Shown in pieces: positions 24,234-32,741 of a DNA stretch of 64,000 nucleotides. The stretch is from Pseudomonadota bacterium. Lineage in GTDB: Bacteria > Myxococcota_A > Polyangia > Fen-1088. The notes under the pieces are model-generated. The model worked only from the letters and a program-made list of their open reading frames with translations, was not told the DNA's origin and did not search any database. Numbering within the stretch: the stretch's first letter is position 1; the number at the start of each line of letters is the position of its first letter. The stretch lies in the NCBI GenBank assembly GCA_023438785.1, contig JAEXQJ010000259.1, positions 1-64,000 on the forward strand. The letters run 5' to 3'. The position numbers and the translations under genes are program-made.

Positions 24234-26165
24234 CTAGAATGCCTCGCCCAATGTGAAGTGTATGGTCCAACGCTGACCCGGGTCCGGGTTGGCCGGTGCC
24301 TGGTTCGGGATGACCACGCCCGACAGGCGGTTGAGGCGAATGCCTACGCCCACCCGCACAATGCCAATCACGGTTTGATAGTCGAGGTCCGCGCCGGTCG
24401 CGTAGTGCAGGTTGCCCATGTCGAGCTGATCGAAGTGCACCGTCACGTCGCCCGCGTCGAAGAAGGGCACGATGCCCAGCCAGTTTCCCGAGAGGCGAAA
24501 CAGGTCCAGCCGCGCCTCGGCGGACAGCAGAACGGCCCCGTCGCCGCCCACGGGGATGAGGTTGCCGTCTTGATCCGCGATCTGGGGAGACAGCCGGCCG
24601 AAGTTGAAGCCGCGGTGGCTGGCCGGACCGCCCAGGTAGAACCGTCGCGTGACCGGACTGTTGGTGGCCGCGCCCGCGGGCCCCAGCGGACGCAGCCAGC
24701 CGACCATGCCCCGCGCGGCCAGCACGAGCCGCGGACCCAGCGGCGCGTAAAGGCGCAGATCGGGCGTGGCCTTGGTGTAGCGGAATTCACCGCCCACCGC
24801 GCGCGCCCCTTGTTCCAGCGACACCGCCGCGTAGCCGCCGTAGCTGGGCGAGAAGGGCTTGTCACGCAGGTCGAACTGCACGGTCTCCATGACGAAGGCC
24901 AGCCGGTACGGATTGGTGAAGCCGAAACCCAGCTCGGTGCGCGTCGGATCGAAGACCGCCTCGTTGATGTTGAAGAACTGCAGAAACTGCAGGTTCCACG
25001 AGGCGGCCAAGAGCAGGCGATCGCGCACGAAGAGGCGTTGGGCTCCGATTTGGCCGCGCGGGCCGTAAGCCTGGTAGCCCTCGGTGAGGAGCAACTGGAA
25101 GCCCGCCAGCCCTTGCAGCGTCATGGCTGTACCCAGGGCATCCGGTTGGGTCAATTGTACGTCCGCGTCCAGCGCGGGGCCCTTCCGTTGTGGGTTGATG
25201 ACGGTGGGCACGACCACGTAGGCCGGGCGGAGGCGCACCTGCAAGCGGCGCAGCCCACCCAGAAAATCGCTCAAGGTCCACACGGCGCGCAGGCGCACCT
25301 CCTGTCGCTCGCGGTCAAGTGCCACGCCGCCGCCGAGCCGCAGTTCGTGCAGGCGACCGAGCTGAGTCTGAATGTTCACGTCGGCCACCGGCGTGGGCTG
25401 GGCCGGCAGGGTTAGGCGCACCGACGAGAAGACGCCCGTGTCGTAGAAGTGCCCTTGGGTGATAGCCAAATCATCCGGGTCGTAGCGATCGCCTGGTTTC
25501 CAGCTCACCCGCCGCTGCAGTTTCCAGGTGGGGACGCCGGGGCTGCCCTGAATGATGGCGCGGCCGAAATGCACCAACGGGCCTGGCCGGGCGCGCAGAA
25601 AGACCTGGGCCGTTCGGCGATCGCGGTCCACGTCGATGTGCGCGTCCAGTCGGGCGTAGGCAAATCCGTTCTGGCGCAAGATGTTCTGCGCCTCGGCCTT
25701 GAGCTCCGTGTATCGTCCGTAGTCGACGCGCTTGCCGGGCAGGATCTTGAGCGACCTGGCCCGGCGCTCGACGGCCTCCCGCTGGCGCGCATCGGGAAAG
25801 CCGTCCAGGTGCAGCGCCTCGATGAGGGTGGGCTGGCCCTCCGCGACGGTGACGCTCACCTCCACGGACCCATCACCGCGCTGGCGAACCCTCTGGCCCG
25901 TGACCCGCGCCTGGTAGTAGCCGCGCTCCGCGTAGAAGGCGGGAATGCGCTGCAGGTCCAACTCGAATGCGGCTGAGTCGAATGGCTGAGGCTCGGCCAG
26001 GGGCCACCAACCCGTGGGCTGCGTGGCCAGCCCGTGGCGCAACTGGCGGTCCGAGAAGGCGTGGTTGCCCTCGATGTGGAAGGAACGGACCCAGGTGGTC
26101 GGTAAGGGCTCGTGCGCGCACCCGCCCGACATCGCCAGGCAGAGCACGGCCACTCCCGGTCTCAC
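24234..26165 (-). CDS. tamA: TamA-like Omp85 protein with POTRA domains
   Basis: Predicted 643 residues from a GTG at 26165 that gives a short export signal 'RPGVAVLCLAMSGGC'. POTRA repeats span about residues 25-300 ('RSFHIEGNHAFSDRQLRHGLA', 'GYYQARVTGQRV', 'DARQREAVERRARSLKIL', 'QRRVSWKPGDRYDPDDLAITQGHFYDTGVFSSV'). The 16-strand barrel follows, with 'GGPASHRGFNFGRLSP' carrying the loop-6 RGF motif diagnostic of Omp85, and a final Phe. It pairs with TamB downstream. The start is uncertain: the frame is open to 26699, but that stretch is antisense to another gene. If the Cys is acylated this would be an unusual Omp85 lipoprotein. Confidence 0.82.
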   Translation of the reverse strand: MRPGVAVLCLAMSGGCAHEPLPTTWVRSFHIEGNHAFSDRQLRHGLATQPTGWWPLAEPQPFDSAAFELDLQRIPAFYAERGYYQARVTGQRVRQRGDGSVEVSVTVAEGQPTLIEALHLDGFPDARQREAVERRARSLKILPGKRVDYGRYTELKAEAQNILRQNGFAYARLDAHIDVDRDRRTAQVFLRARPGPLVHFGRAIIQGSPGVPTWKLQRRVSWKPGDRYDPDDLAITQGHFYDTGVFSSVRLTLPAQPTPVADVNIQTQLGRLHELRLGGGVALDRERQEVRLRAVWTLSDFLGGLRRLQVRLRPAYVVVPTVINPQRKGPALDADVQLTQPDALGTAMTLQGLAGFQLLLTEGYQAYGPRGQIGAQRLFVRDRLLLAASWNLQFLQFFNINEAVFDPTRTELGFGFTNPYRLAFVMETVQFDLRDKPFSPSYGGYAAVSLEQGARAVGGEFRYTKATPDLRLYAPLGPRLVLAARGMVGWLRPLGPAGAATNSPVTRRFYLGGPASHRGFNFGRLSPQIADQDGNLIPVGGDGAVLLSAEARLDLFRLSGNWLGIVPFFDAGDVTVHFDQLDMGNLHYATGADLDYQTVIGIVRVGVGIRLNRLSGVVIPNQAPANPDPGQRWTIHFTLGEAF

Positions 26166-26310
26166 GTGGCGCCCGACTGGCGCCCGTGGCAGGAATTTAT
26201 CGAGAGGGCGCGCGGCCGGTGCGCGCGCGAAGGTGCGGGCCGGCGCGGCAAGGGAGCCCTGGGCCCCTTCGCCCAAGGCGCGTGCCCGTGCCCGGGGGCG
26301 AAAGAGGGTC

Positions 26311-26646
26311 ATGGCAACCAGAGCAGAGCAGTTCAGGGCAGCCCAAGAGCGAACCGGTCGAGCGAGACTGCCCAACGGCGGGCACGAATCCGCAGGCAGG
26401 CGGGCGGCACGGGCCGGGCGCACCAAGGATCGTATCCCCAACCAGGCCTCGCACAACGAGGCCACGAGCGCCGGGCGCAAGAGCTCATACGAATTCGAGA
26501 TCGCGCAGGGAGCGCGGCCCTCGCGCAAGTCCACACGCAAGAGCAACAACCGCCAGAAGACCGACGGCGGGCTGCGCATGACCGCCGTGAACCGCAGCAG
26601 CATGGCCAGCGCCCGCGCCCAGCGCCGGGGAGGCAATCGCGTCTGA
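26311..26646 (+). CDS. Small, highly basic protein of unknown function
   Basis: A 111-residue, Arg/Lys/Ala/Ser-rich protein, start MATRAEQFRAAQERTGRA with AGAGGG upstream. It contains 'QASHNEATSAGRKSSYEFE' and 'RPSRKSTRKSNNRQK', a layout I associate with short basic proteins of deltaproteobacteria. The composition suggests nucleic-acid binding and disorder. It is divergent from the TamA-like gene. Choosing this gene rules out the antisense N-terminal extension of TamA, because this frame has the more protein-like sequence and a ribosome site. Confidence 0.6.
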   Translation: MATRAEQFRAAQERTGRARLPNGGHESAGRRAARAGRTKDRIPNQASHNEATSAGRKSSYEFEIAQGARPSRKSTRKSNNRQKTDGGLRMTAVNRSSMASARAQRRGGNRV

Positions 26647-27179
26647 ACGGAACGGACCCGCTCCCTCTGCGGCTCGGTTTGGAAAGCGGGCCTGGGCATG
26701 GCGAGGAGAGCGGCCCATCACGCGAACGCTGGACCAGCGACCTCCCCCCAGAGGTGCCTCATCACTCGCCATGCCCCGCCCTAAAAACTGATCCGTGGCT
26801 GCCTCCGCTCACCCTTCTCCACTGTCGGTGATTTCAAAAGCGAGGCCGTTCCTCCAACCCAGTGGTCTCCGCCGAACCCCCCGGCCTATCTTCATGGTCT
26901 CCGACTGTCCATTCCCCGTCCACACGGTGCAGTCACGAATCGCCCTTAGGACATCTCAATTCTCGTGCCGGCCGCGGGCTCTCGTCCGGGCGGCGCCAAA
27001 CGCGCGGAATCACAGGCGGCGTCTGCGTGGGGCCGTAACAGAGTGGCAACAGATGGCACCGGATGGAAACACGACGCGCACTTCCGTCGCGGGGACGCAG
27101 CGGGCCGGCAGATCTTTCGCTTGAGAGCGGGCAGGCGTGTGCTAGAGATTGCCGCCTCGCTCAGCCAGGAGGGTTGGAG
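26647..27179. other. Gene-free stretch of 533 bases
   Basis: No frame here looks like a real protein: the open ones are short, Pro/Arg/Ser-rich and lack ribosome sites. Base composition is less GC-rich than in the genes, with AT-rich patches near 26780 (CCCTAAAAACTG) and 26830. A small RNA is not excluded, but I see no clear stem-loop with a T-run. Confidence 0.4.
27121..27148 (+). promoter_or_regulatory. Possible promoter for the zinc-ribbon gene
   Basis: TTGAGA (27121-27126) and TAGAGA (27143-27148) are separated by 16 bases and lie 31 bases before the ATG at 27180. The -35 box matches five of six consensus bases, the -10 box only three. Assigned from position and partial consensus alone. 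Confidence 0.25.
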
Positions 27180-27383
27180 ATGATCTCGTGCAGGTCGTGC
27201 GGAGCAGGACAGGTAAACGGGACGCGCGAAGACGTTGTGCGCATGCGGGTGACGCGTATCAAGTACGCCGGCCCCCAGGTGCAGCGCACCTATCTGTGCG
27301 AGGTGTGCGGGGCAACTGAGGTCATTACGGGCCGCCTCAGATTCCCGAAGACATCTTCGCGCCGGTCGCGGGTGGAGAATTGA
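27180..27383 (+). CDS. Small zinc-ribbon protein
   Basis: A 67-residue protein, MISCRSCGAGQVNGTRED onward, with two Cys pairs, CRSC near residue 4 and CEVC near residue 42, that can form one zinc-ribbon knuckle. Between them is a basic beta segment 'MRVTRIKYAGPQVQRTYLC'. A perfect GGAGGG site is upstream. Such proteins usually bind nucleic acid or a protein partner; the partner is unknown. The C-terminus is Arg/Ser-rich. Confidence 0.65.
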   Translation: MISCRSCGAGQVNGTREDVVRMRVTRIKYAGPQVQRTYLCEVCGATEVITGRLRFPKTSSRRSRVEN

Positions 27384-27426
27384 CGAGAGGGGAAGCGAGT
27401 CGCCCAGGCGTGACCGGCTGACCCGC

Positions 27427-27882
27427 TCAGTGCCGGCCGCGCACCGGGACCACGAGCACGGGGCAGCGCGAGCGGTGGAGCACGCGTTCGGCCACGCTGC
27501 CCAACACGGCGTGGGCCAAGCCGCCGTGGCCGTGCGTGCCCATCACGATGATGTCAGCACCCACGGCCTGCGCACGGTTGACGATCTCCACGTGCGGGGT
27601 GCCCTCCAGCAACTGGGTCTCACACGGCACACCCGTGGCGTCGATCCTCTCCTTCTCCGCGTCGAGGCGCTCTTGCACACGGGCGTTCAACTCGGGGATG
27701 AGAGCGGGGAAGGTCGCCGTCTCGAACGGCGGCGGTAGAAGCACCACCGTCGCTGTCACGTAGAGCAACTCGATCCTGGCGTTGAAGGCCTGCGCGATGC
27801 TGACCGCCGTGCGCTCGGCTTCCGCGGCCGCGTCGGAGAAGTCGGTGGGCACCAGGATCTTGTGGATACGCTTGACATCCAT
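27427..27882 (-). CDS. Universal stress protein (UspA family)
   Basis: A 151-residue single-domain Usp. 'HKILVPTDFSDAAAEAERTAVSIAQAF' is the N-terminal nucleotide-binding segment, and 'VMGTHGHGGLAHAVLGSVAERVLHRSRCPVLVVP' contains the G-2x-G-9x-G-(S/T) ATP-binding motif. It is therefore likely an ATP-binding type. Usp proteins help survival under stress by unclear means. It is divergent from the CCC1-like transporter, with 104 bases between. Confidence 0.92.
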   Translation of the reverse strand: MDVKRIHKILVPTDFSDAAAEAERTAVSIAQAFNARIELLYVTATVVLLPPPFETATFPALIPELNARVQERLDAEKERIDATGVPCETQLLEGTPHVEIVNRAQAVGADIIVMGTHGHGGLAHAVLGSVAERVLHRSRCPVLVVPVRGRH

Positions 27883-27986
27883 TCCGCCCGTCCTTCAAGA
27901 AAGCTTGGGCCCCATCGGTGCGCATCTCAAGTGACCGTGTGCGCTGCCCGTGTGCCCCCTTGGCCCCGACGCGCTATGGTCGCGCT

Positions 27987-28718
27987 ATGCCAACGGTTCC
28001 CCACACCGAGGAGCGTCTTTCGTCCCCGGCGCCCCACGCCGAGAAGCACTTCACCGCCAGCGAGGCCGTGCGCGACGTGGTCATCGGCATGTCCGACGGT
28101 CTGACCGTACCGTTCGCCTTGGCCGCTGGTCTGTCGGGCGCCGCCGCCGCCAATCAAATCGTCATCACGGCGGGCTTGGCTGAACTGGCGGCCGGCGCCA
28201 TCGCCATGGGGCTGGGCGGTTACTTGGCCGCGCGCTCAGACCGCGAGCACTTCGAAACCGAACTGGCTCGTGAGCGCGCCGAAACCGAGGCCATTCCCGC
28301 CAAGGAGCGCGAGGAGGTGGCGCAAATCCTGATCGAGTACGGCGTCCCCCACGACAAGGTCCCCGTCATCGTGGACGCCATCAGCGCGGACCGCGATCGT
28401 TGGATCGAGTTCATGATGCGCTTCGAGCTGGGACTGGAGCGACCGGATCCCCGTCGAGCCCTGCGCAGCGCCCTGACCATCGGTCTATCATACGTGTTCG
28501 GAGGGCTCATTCCCTTGGCACCCTACATGCTCACGGAAACGGTCAGCACGGGACTGGGCATCTCGGCGGGCTTCACCGCGGCGGCGCTGCTGGTGTTTGG
28601 CATCGTGAAGGGGCGCATGACGGGCAGCACGCATCCGCTGCGCAACGGTCTACAGACTCTGGCCATCGGCGGCCTGGCGGCGAGCGCGGCCTTCATCATC
28701 GCGCGCCTCATCGGCTGA
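27987..28718 (+). CDS. CCC1/VIT1 family divalent metal transporter
   Basis: A 243-residue membrane protein. 'EAVRDVVIGMSDGLTVPFALAAGLSGA' is the hallmark first helix of the CCC1/VIT1 family. 'AELAAGAIAMGLGGYLAARSDREHF' supplies the second helix with its metal site. The cytoplasmic acidic helix (about 90-150, rich in Glu/Arg/Asp) corresponds to the metal-collecting domain of VIT1. Three further helices follow. Members move iron or manganese out of the cytosol into vacuoles or, in bacteria, across the inner membrane. The start was put at MPTVPHTEERL, with no convincing ribosome site. Two bases separate it from the next gene. Confidence 0.88.
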   Translation: MPTVPHTEERLSSPAPHAEKHFTASEAVRDVVIGMSDGLTVPFALAAGLSGAAAANQIVITAGLAELAAGAIAMGLGGYLAARSDREHFETELARERAETEAIPAKEREEVAQILIEYGVPHDKVPVIVDAISADRDRWIEFMMRFELGLERPDPRRALRSALTIGLSYVFGGLIPLAPYMLTETVSTGLGISAGFTAAALLVFGIVKGRMTGSTHPLRNGLQTLAIGGLAASAAFIIARLIG

Positions 28719-28720
28719 CC

Positions 28721-29797
28721 ATGAAGCGACCCGCGGTTCTCGGTGTCATTCACCTCCTCGTCGATGCGGCCTGCGTGACCGCGGTCCTGCGCGGCTCGCA
28801 CGCCCAGGGCGCGGGGGGACTGGACGCCTTCCGCATGGTGGTGGGCTACGACCTGTGCGCCTTCGCTCTGCAGTTTCCACTGGGGGTGCTCGTGGATCGG
28901 CTGCGCGCGACCCGGGGAGCGGCGGTGCTGGGCGTGTTGCTGGCCGCGCTGGTCGTGTCGCCGCTGCATCTGCCCGGAGCACTGATTATGCTGGCGGCGG
29001 GCGTAGGCAACGCCCTTTATCACTTGGGCGCGGGCGGGGAGGTGTTGCAGGGCTCGGCGGGACGAGCCGCGCCGGCCGGCGTCTTCGTGGCCCCGGGCGC
29101 GCTTGGCCTCGGCCTGGGGATGTGGATGGGGCGCACCGGGATTGGCCCCGTGTGGCCCTTCTACACGGGTTTGGCCCTGGCCTTCGTCGTGTTGCTTACG
29201 CTCTCGCGTCCCATCTCCGTCGAGATTCGCCCCGAAGCCCGCGTGCGTTTGGGCGTGGCCAGTCTGGTGGGACTGGGCGTGATGCTGTTGCTCCTGCTGT
29301 CGGTCACCGTGCGTTCCTTCGTGGGCCTGAGCGGCTGTCAGGGCTGCCCGCGTGAGCTGCTGGTGACGCTGGGACTTCCCCTAGTTGGTTGCCTGGGCAA
29401 GCTGGTGGGCGGCTTCGTGGCCGACCGCGTGGGTTGGATTCTGACCAGCGTGGTCGCGCTGCTGGTGTCCACGCCGCTCCTGGCCTTGGCCGAGGGGAGT
29501 CCCGCGCTCGCCTTGCCTGGGCTTCTGCTCTTTCAGATGACCATGCCGGTCACGCTCACCGCCGTGTACCTCATGCTGCCGCGCCATCCCGCCACCGCCT
29601 TCGGGCTGCCCTGCGTGGCGCTCGTCGCGGGCGCCCTGCTCACCTTCCATCCGCAGACCGCGGGCATGTTCGGACCCCGCACCTTCTTCGCACTCATCCC
29701 GCTGTCCGCCGTGGCCGTGCTGGTGGCCCTGCGGCGGCTGCAGCATTCAGTCGGCTCGACGACGGCGAAGCCGGCGCAACACGAACAGCGGGCTTGA
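28721..29797 (+). CDS. Multi-pass membrane protein, MFS-like
   Basis: A 358-residue protein with about ten predicted membrane helices. 'QFPLGVLVDRLRATRGAAVLG' between helices 2 and 3 resembles the MFS loop G-x-x-x-D-R-x-G-R. A second similar loop is 'GGFVADRVGWI' in the middle, suggesting two related halves. A short Cys pair 'GCQGCP' lies in an extracytoplasmic loop. It follows the metal transporter by two bases. Substrate unknown; it may be a truncated or atypical facilitator. Confidence 0.65.
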   Translation: MKRPAVLGVIHLLVDAACVTAVLRGSHAQGAGGLDAFRMVVGYDLCAFALQFPLGVLVDRLRATRGAAVLGVLLAALVVSPLHLPGALIMLAAGVGNALYHLGAGGEVLQGSAGRAAPAGVFVAPGALGLGLGMWMGRTGIGPVWPFYTGLALAFVVLLTLSRPISVEIRPEARVRLGVASLVGLGVMLLLLLSVTVRSFVGLSGCQGCPRELLVTLGLPLVGCLGKLVGGFVADRVGWILTSVVALLVSTPLLALAEGSPALALPGLLLFQMTMPVTLTAVYLMLPRHPATAFGLPCVALVAGALLTFHPQTAGMFGPRTFFALIPLSAVAVLVALRRLQHSVGSTTAKPAQHEQRA

Positions 29798-29799
29798 TT

Positions 29800-30126
29800 T
29801 CACGGCACGCCGAATAGATGACGGGACAGCATGCCCAACCCGAAGCTGGCCGCGTTGGCGGCCAGTGAGCCCACGAGGGCCCAGCCCCTGCCGAACACGA
29901 AGCGGAAGTAGGCGGCCTCGGCCAGCCAGGCGAAGAGCTCCGCCGCCACGACCTTGCCCCAGTACCCGCCTGGCACCGCGGGGTGGAAGAACACGAACCA
30001 CACCAGGGGATGGGTGATGGCGCTGGCCCCGAACGCGGCCCACACGGAGGCCCGCAGCACGCGCCGGTAGACCGGGATCTCGATGAGCTGGGTGAAGACG
30101 AAGGCGGTCAGCCAGGGGCGAAGCAC
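29800..30126 (-). CDS. Small four-helix membrane protein
   Basis: A 108-residue protein from a GTG start at 30126, with four hydrophobic helices: 'LTAFVFTQLIEIPVY', 'FGASAITHPLVWFVFF', 'VVAAELFAWLAEAAYF' and 'LVGSLAANAASFGLGML'. Polar residues within helices (E in IEIPVY, H in THPLVW, E in AAELFAW and AEAAY) suggest a metal site or catalytic cluster. I do not recognise the family. It lies 9 bases after a MYXO-CTERM gene, so it is probably co-transcribed with the two MYXO-CTERM proteins. Convergent with the MFS-like gene. Confidence 0.6.
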   Translation of the reverse strand: MLRPWLTAFVFTQLIEIPVYRRVLRASVWAAFGASAITHPLVWFVFFHPAVPGGYWGKVVAAELFAWLAEAAYFRFVFGRGWALVGSLAANAASFGLGMLSRHLFGVP

Positions 30127-30135
30127 GGGGCGGAA

Positions 30136-30540
30136 CTACTTGCCACGACGGCGTCGGATGAGCATCACGGCCGCGCCAAAGAGGCCAGCCAACAACCACG
30201 GTCCCAGGCTGCGTGCCGCGCTTCCACCCACGCTGCAGCCGCTATCATCATCTTTCGTGTCCGTCGTGGTCGTTCCCGTTCCCGTTACCGTTCCCGTGGC
30301 CGTTGGCTGGGCGATGCAGACGAGGCAGTCGTACGGCACGCTGGGGGGCATGGGCGAGGCGTCCTGGTCCCAGTTGGTGTAGTCGCGGCGATAACACGTC
30401 TCGACCACGCAGGTGCCGCCGGTGCAGGGATCACCCGCCTTGCGCGACTGGCATTCCGAGGTGTCAGGCGGCGCCACGTCGGCCCACGCCGCGCTGGCGA
30501 CCAGGACGAGGCATGCGCCCAGTGCGACCGGGGCCTTCAT
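30136..30540 (-). CDS. MYXO-CTERM-type secreted protein (shorter paralogue)
   Basis: A 134-residue protein with a Sec signal (MKAPVALGACLVLVASAAWA) and a Cys-containing mature part ('PDTSECQSRKAGDPC', 'CYRRDYTNWDQDASPMPP', 'YDCLVC'). A Thr/Gly linker follows, then a C-terminal tail 'GCSVGGSAARSLGPWLLAG' continuing into a membrane helix and an RRRRGK cluster. Cys, membrane helix and Arg cluster together form the tripartite MYXO-CTERM sorting signal known in Myxococcota, processed by myxosortases and linked to surface anchoring. It is 41% shorter in the linker than its upstream paralogue and nearly identical to it at both ends. Confidence 0.8.
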   Translation of the reverse strand: MKAPVALGACLVLVASAAWADVAPPDTSECQSRKAGDPCTGGTCVVETCYRRDYTNWDQDASPMPPSVPYDCLVCIAQPTATGTVTGTGTTTTDTKDDDSGCSVGGSAARSLGPWLLAGLFGAAVMLIRRRRGK

Positions 30541-30542
30541 GT

Positions 30543-31130
30543 CTACTTGCCTCCCCGACGACGGAGCAGCGTGACGGCGGCGCCGAAGAGGCCAGCCAAC
30601 AACCACGGTCCCAGGCTGCGCGCCGCGTTTCCACCCACGCTGCAGCCGCTGTCGTCCTTTCCGGTGTCCGTTCCCGTGCCCGTCGCGGTCGCAGTGGCCG
30701 CGAGGCCGCTGCTCGTGGCGGTGCCCACGTCGGTGACACTGCTGCTGGCGGAGGTCGCCGAGGTGGTTTCGGTGGCCGAGGCCACGGGGCTGGTGTTTGT
30801 GGCGACAGAGGTGGCGGAGGTGGCGGTCTCCGTGCCCGTGGCCGTGACAATCGTGCCGCTGCCCGTATCGGTGGCCGTGCTGGTGCTCACGACGGCGGTG
30901 GTTGAGCACTTGACGCAGTCGTATGCCACGCTGGGCGGGCCGGCCGAGGCGTCTCGGTCCCAGTTGGCGTAGTCGGCGCGGCTGCATGTACTGGCCACGC
31001 AAACCCCGCCCGTGCACGCGTCTCCGACCTGCCGATTCTGGCATTCGGCCACCTCTGGCGGAATGACGTCCGCGTGGGCCCGCCCCGCCGCTGAAAGGAG
31101 AACCAAGACCATCAAACCGGTGCGCTTCAT
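30543..31130 (-). CDS. MYXO-CTERM-type secreted protein (longer paralogue)
   Basis: A 195-residue protein. Signal 'MKRTGLMVLVLLSAAGRAHA', then the same Cys-rich head as its downstream neighbour ('ADVIPPEVAECQNRQVGDAC', 'CSRADYANWDRDASAGPP', 'YDCVKC'). The Thr/Ala/Ser linker is much longer (about 75 residues), ending in 'GCSVGGNAARSLGPWLLAG', a membrane helix and RRRGGK. The two genes are two bases apart and clearly arose by tandem duplication, differing mainly in linker length. Role unknown; surface display is inferred from the tail. Confidence 0.8.
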   Translation of the reverse strand: MKRTGLMVLVLLSAAGRAHADVIPPEVAECQNRQVGDACTGGVCVASTCSRADYANWDRDASAGPPSVAYDCVKCSTTAVVSTSTATDTGSGTIVTATGTETATSATSVATNTSPVASATETTSATSASSSVTDVGTATSSGLAATATATGTGTDTGKDDSGCSVGGNAARSLGPWLLAGLFGAAVTLLRRRGGK

Positions 31131-31214
31131 TTTGCCCTCCGAAGCAAGGATCGTCGTCCGGGCGCACGCTGTCAACGCGGGCGGCCCTCCTCTCGCATGT
31201 CGGTGTGATGCCCG

Positions 31215-32741
31215 CTACGGGGTCATTTGCCAGGCCGGCAGGACCGTGCTTCCCAGCAGGCTGCGGCCGTTGCTGGCGATGACCTGCTTGTAGAAGTGGT
31301 ACGAGTCCTTAGGGATGCGCTTCTGGCTGGGGTAGTCCACGTACACGAGGCCAAAGCGCTCGCGGAAGCCGTCGGCCCACTCGAAATTATCGAGCAGCGA
31401 CCAGGCGTAGTAGCCGCGCACAGGCACGCCGTCCTTGATGGCGCGGGCCAGCTCCAGCAGCACGCGGTGCAGGTAGTCCACCCGCTGCGCATCGTGCACC
31501 TTGCCGTCGAGGAAGACGTGATCGCGGCTGGAGACGCCGTTCTCCGTGATGGCGATGGGCAGCTTGTACTTGTCGTACATGAAGCGCGGGGCCCAGTACA
31601 CGGCGTCTGGCGCCAGAAGGTGCCAAAGGGTCGCGCCGCGCGGGTATCCCGCCGGGAAGGGAACCCTTTCAGGCTTGCCGTCCGCGCCCTGGCGCCAGTT
31701 TTCGCTGCCGTAGATGTTGAGGCCAAGGAAATCGACGGGCTGTTTCATCAGGTCGAGGTCCGACGACTTGAAGGCCGGCACGTCCTTGCCGTACAGGGCG
31801 AGCCCATCCTCGGGATAGCGGCCGAGCAGCACCGGATCCATCCACCAGGCGTTCATCCAGGGAGTGCGCACCGTCACCGCGTGCAGACCCCAGCGGGCGG
31901 CCTCCACGTCCTCGGGCTTGGGGCTGGCCGGGCGCGTGGTGCTGCAGGCCACGCAGTATCCCACCTGCGCGTCCTTCACGTGCGCGCGCAGGGCCTGCAC
32001 CGACTTGCCATGGGCCAGGAACGCATGGTGCGCGGCGGTCAGGTATTCGCCGAAGGTCTTCTTCAGACCGGGGGCCATGCTGCCACTCAGATAGCCGTTG
32101 CCGATGAACGCCTGGGGTTCGTTCTGCGTGACCCAGAGCTTGACGCGATCGCCGTAGCGCTTGGCCAGGACCGTCGTGTATTCGGCGAACCAGTCGGCCA
32201 TGTCACGGTTGAGCCAGCCGCCCCGCGCCTCCAGGGCCTGGGGCGTGTCCCAGTGATACACGGTGCACATGGGCGTGATGCCCGCCCGGTGCAACTCGTC
32301 CAGCAGGCGGTCGTAGAAATCCAAGCCCTTGGCATTGACCGCGCCCACGCCCGCGGGCAGCACGCGTGGCCAGGAGATGCTGAAGCGATAGTTCTTGAGG
32401 CGTAGGCCTCTCATGAGGGCCGCGTCGTCGCGAAAGCGATGGTAGTGGTCGCACGCCACCTCGCCCGTGTTGCCCTCCCACACGGCGCCCGGCTTCTTGC
32501 TGAACACGTCCCACACCGAGGGACCGCGCCCATCCTCCGCGGCGGCGCCCTCGACTTGGTAGGCTGCGGTCGCCGCGCCCCACTGGAAATCGTTGGGAAA
32601 GGGGCCCGGATGCGTGGCCGGGCGGGGCTTCTTGTCGGCAGCCGCGGCCCTGCGGCTCAAGCCGAACTGGCCCAGGGCGAGGCTGGCGGCACCGAGGAAG
32701 CCCCGGCGGGACAGCGAAGGATCGGAGGAGCGCTGGCTCAT
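31215..32741 (-). CDS. GH1 beta-glucosidase with Tat signal
   Basis: A 508-residue protein. Residues 1-35 hold a twin-arginine signal ('SRRGFLGAASLALGQFGLS') and a cleavage-like AAAADK. The GH1 barrel shows 'DFQWGAATAAYQVEGA', 'SISWPRVLPAGVGAVN', acid/base E208 in 'TQNEPQAF' and nucleophile E400 in 'AITENG', and ends with 'YYAWSLLDNFEWADGFRERFGLVYVDY'. GH1 enzymes cleave beta-glucosides such as cellobiose; Tat export places this one in the periplasm. AGGAGA precedes the ATG. It could finish cellulose breakdown begun by the GH6 lipoprotein, though the two are 23 kb apart. Confidence 0.93.
   Translation of the reverse strand: MSQRSSDPSLSRRGFLGAASLALGQFGLSRRAAAADKKPRPATHPGPFPNDFQWGAATAAYQVEGAAAEDGRGPSVWDVFSKKPGAVWEGNTGEVACDHYHRFRDDAALMRGLRLKNYRFSISWPRVLPAGVGAVNAKGLDFYDRLLDELHRAGITPMCTVYHWDTPQALEARGGWLNRDMADWFAEYTTVLAKRYGDRVKLWVTQNEPQAFIGNGYLSGSMAPGLKKTFGEYLTAAHHAFLAHGKSVQALRAHVKDAQVGYCVACSTTRPASPKPEDVEAARWGLHAVTVRTPWMNAWWMDPVLLGRYPEDGLALYGKDVPAFKSSDLDLMKQPVDFLGLNIYGSENWRQGADGKPERVPFPAGYPRGATLWHLLAPDAVYWAPRFMYDKYKLPIAITENGVSSRDHVFLDGKVHDAQRVDYLHRVLLELARAIKDGVPVRGYYAWSLLDNFEWADGFRERFGLVYVDYPSQKRIPKDSYHFYKQVIASNGRSLLGSTVLPAWQMTP

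Noticed and set aside
26166..26699. Extension of the TamA-like protein to an ATG at 26699.
   Set aside because: It adds 178 Arg/Ala/Pro-rich residues before the export signal and is antisense to the basic 111-residue gene. An internal signal peptide would then not work.
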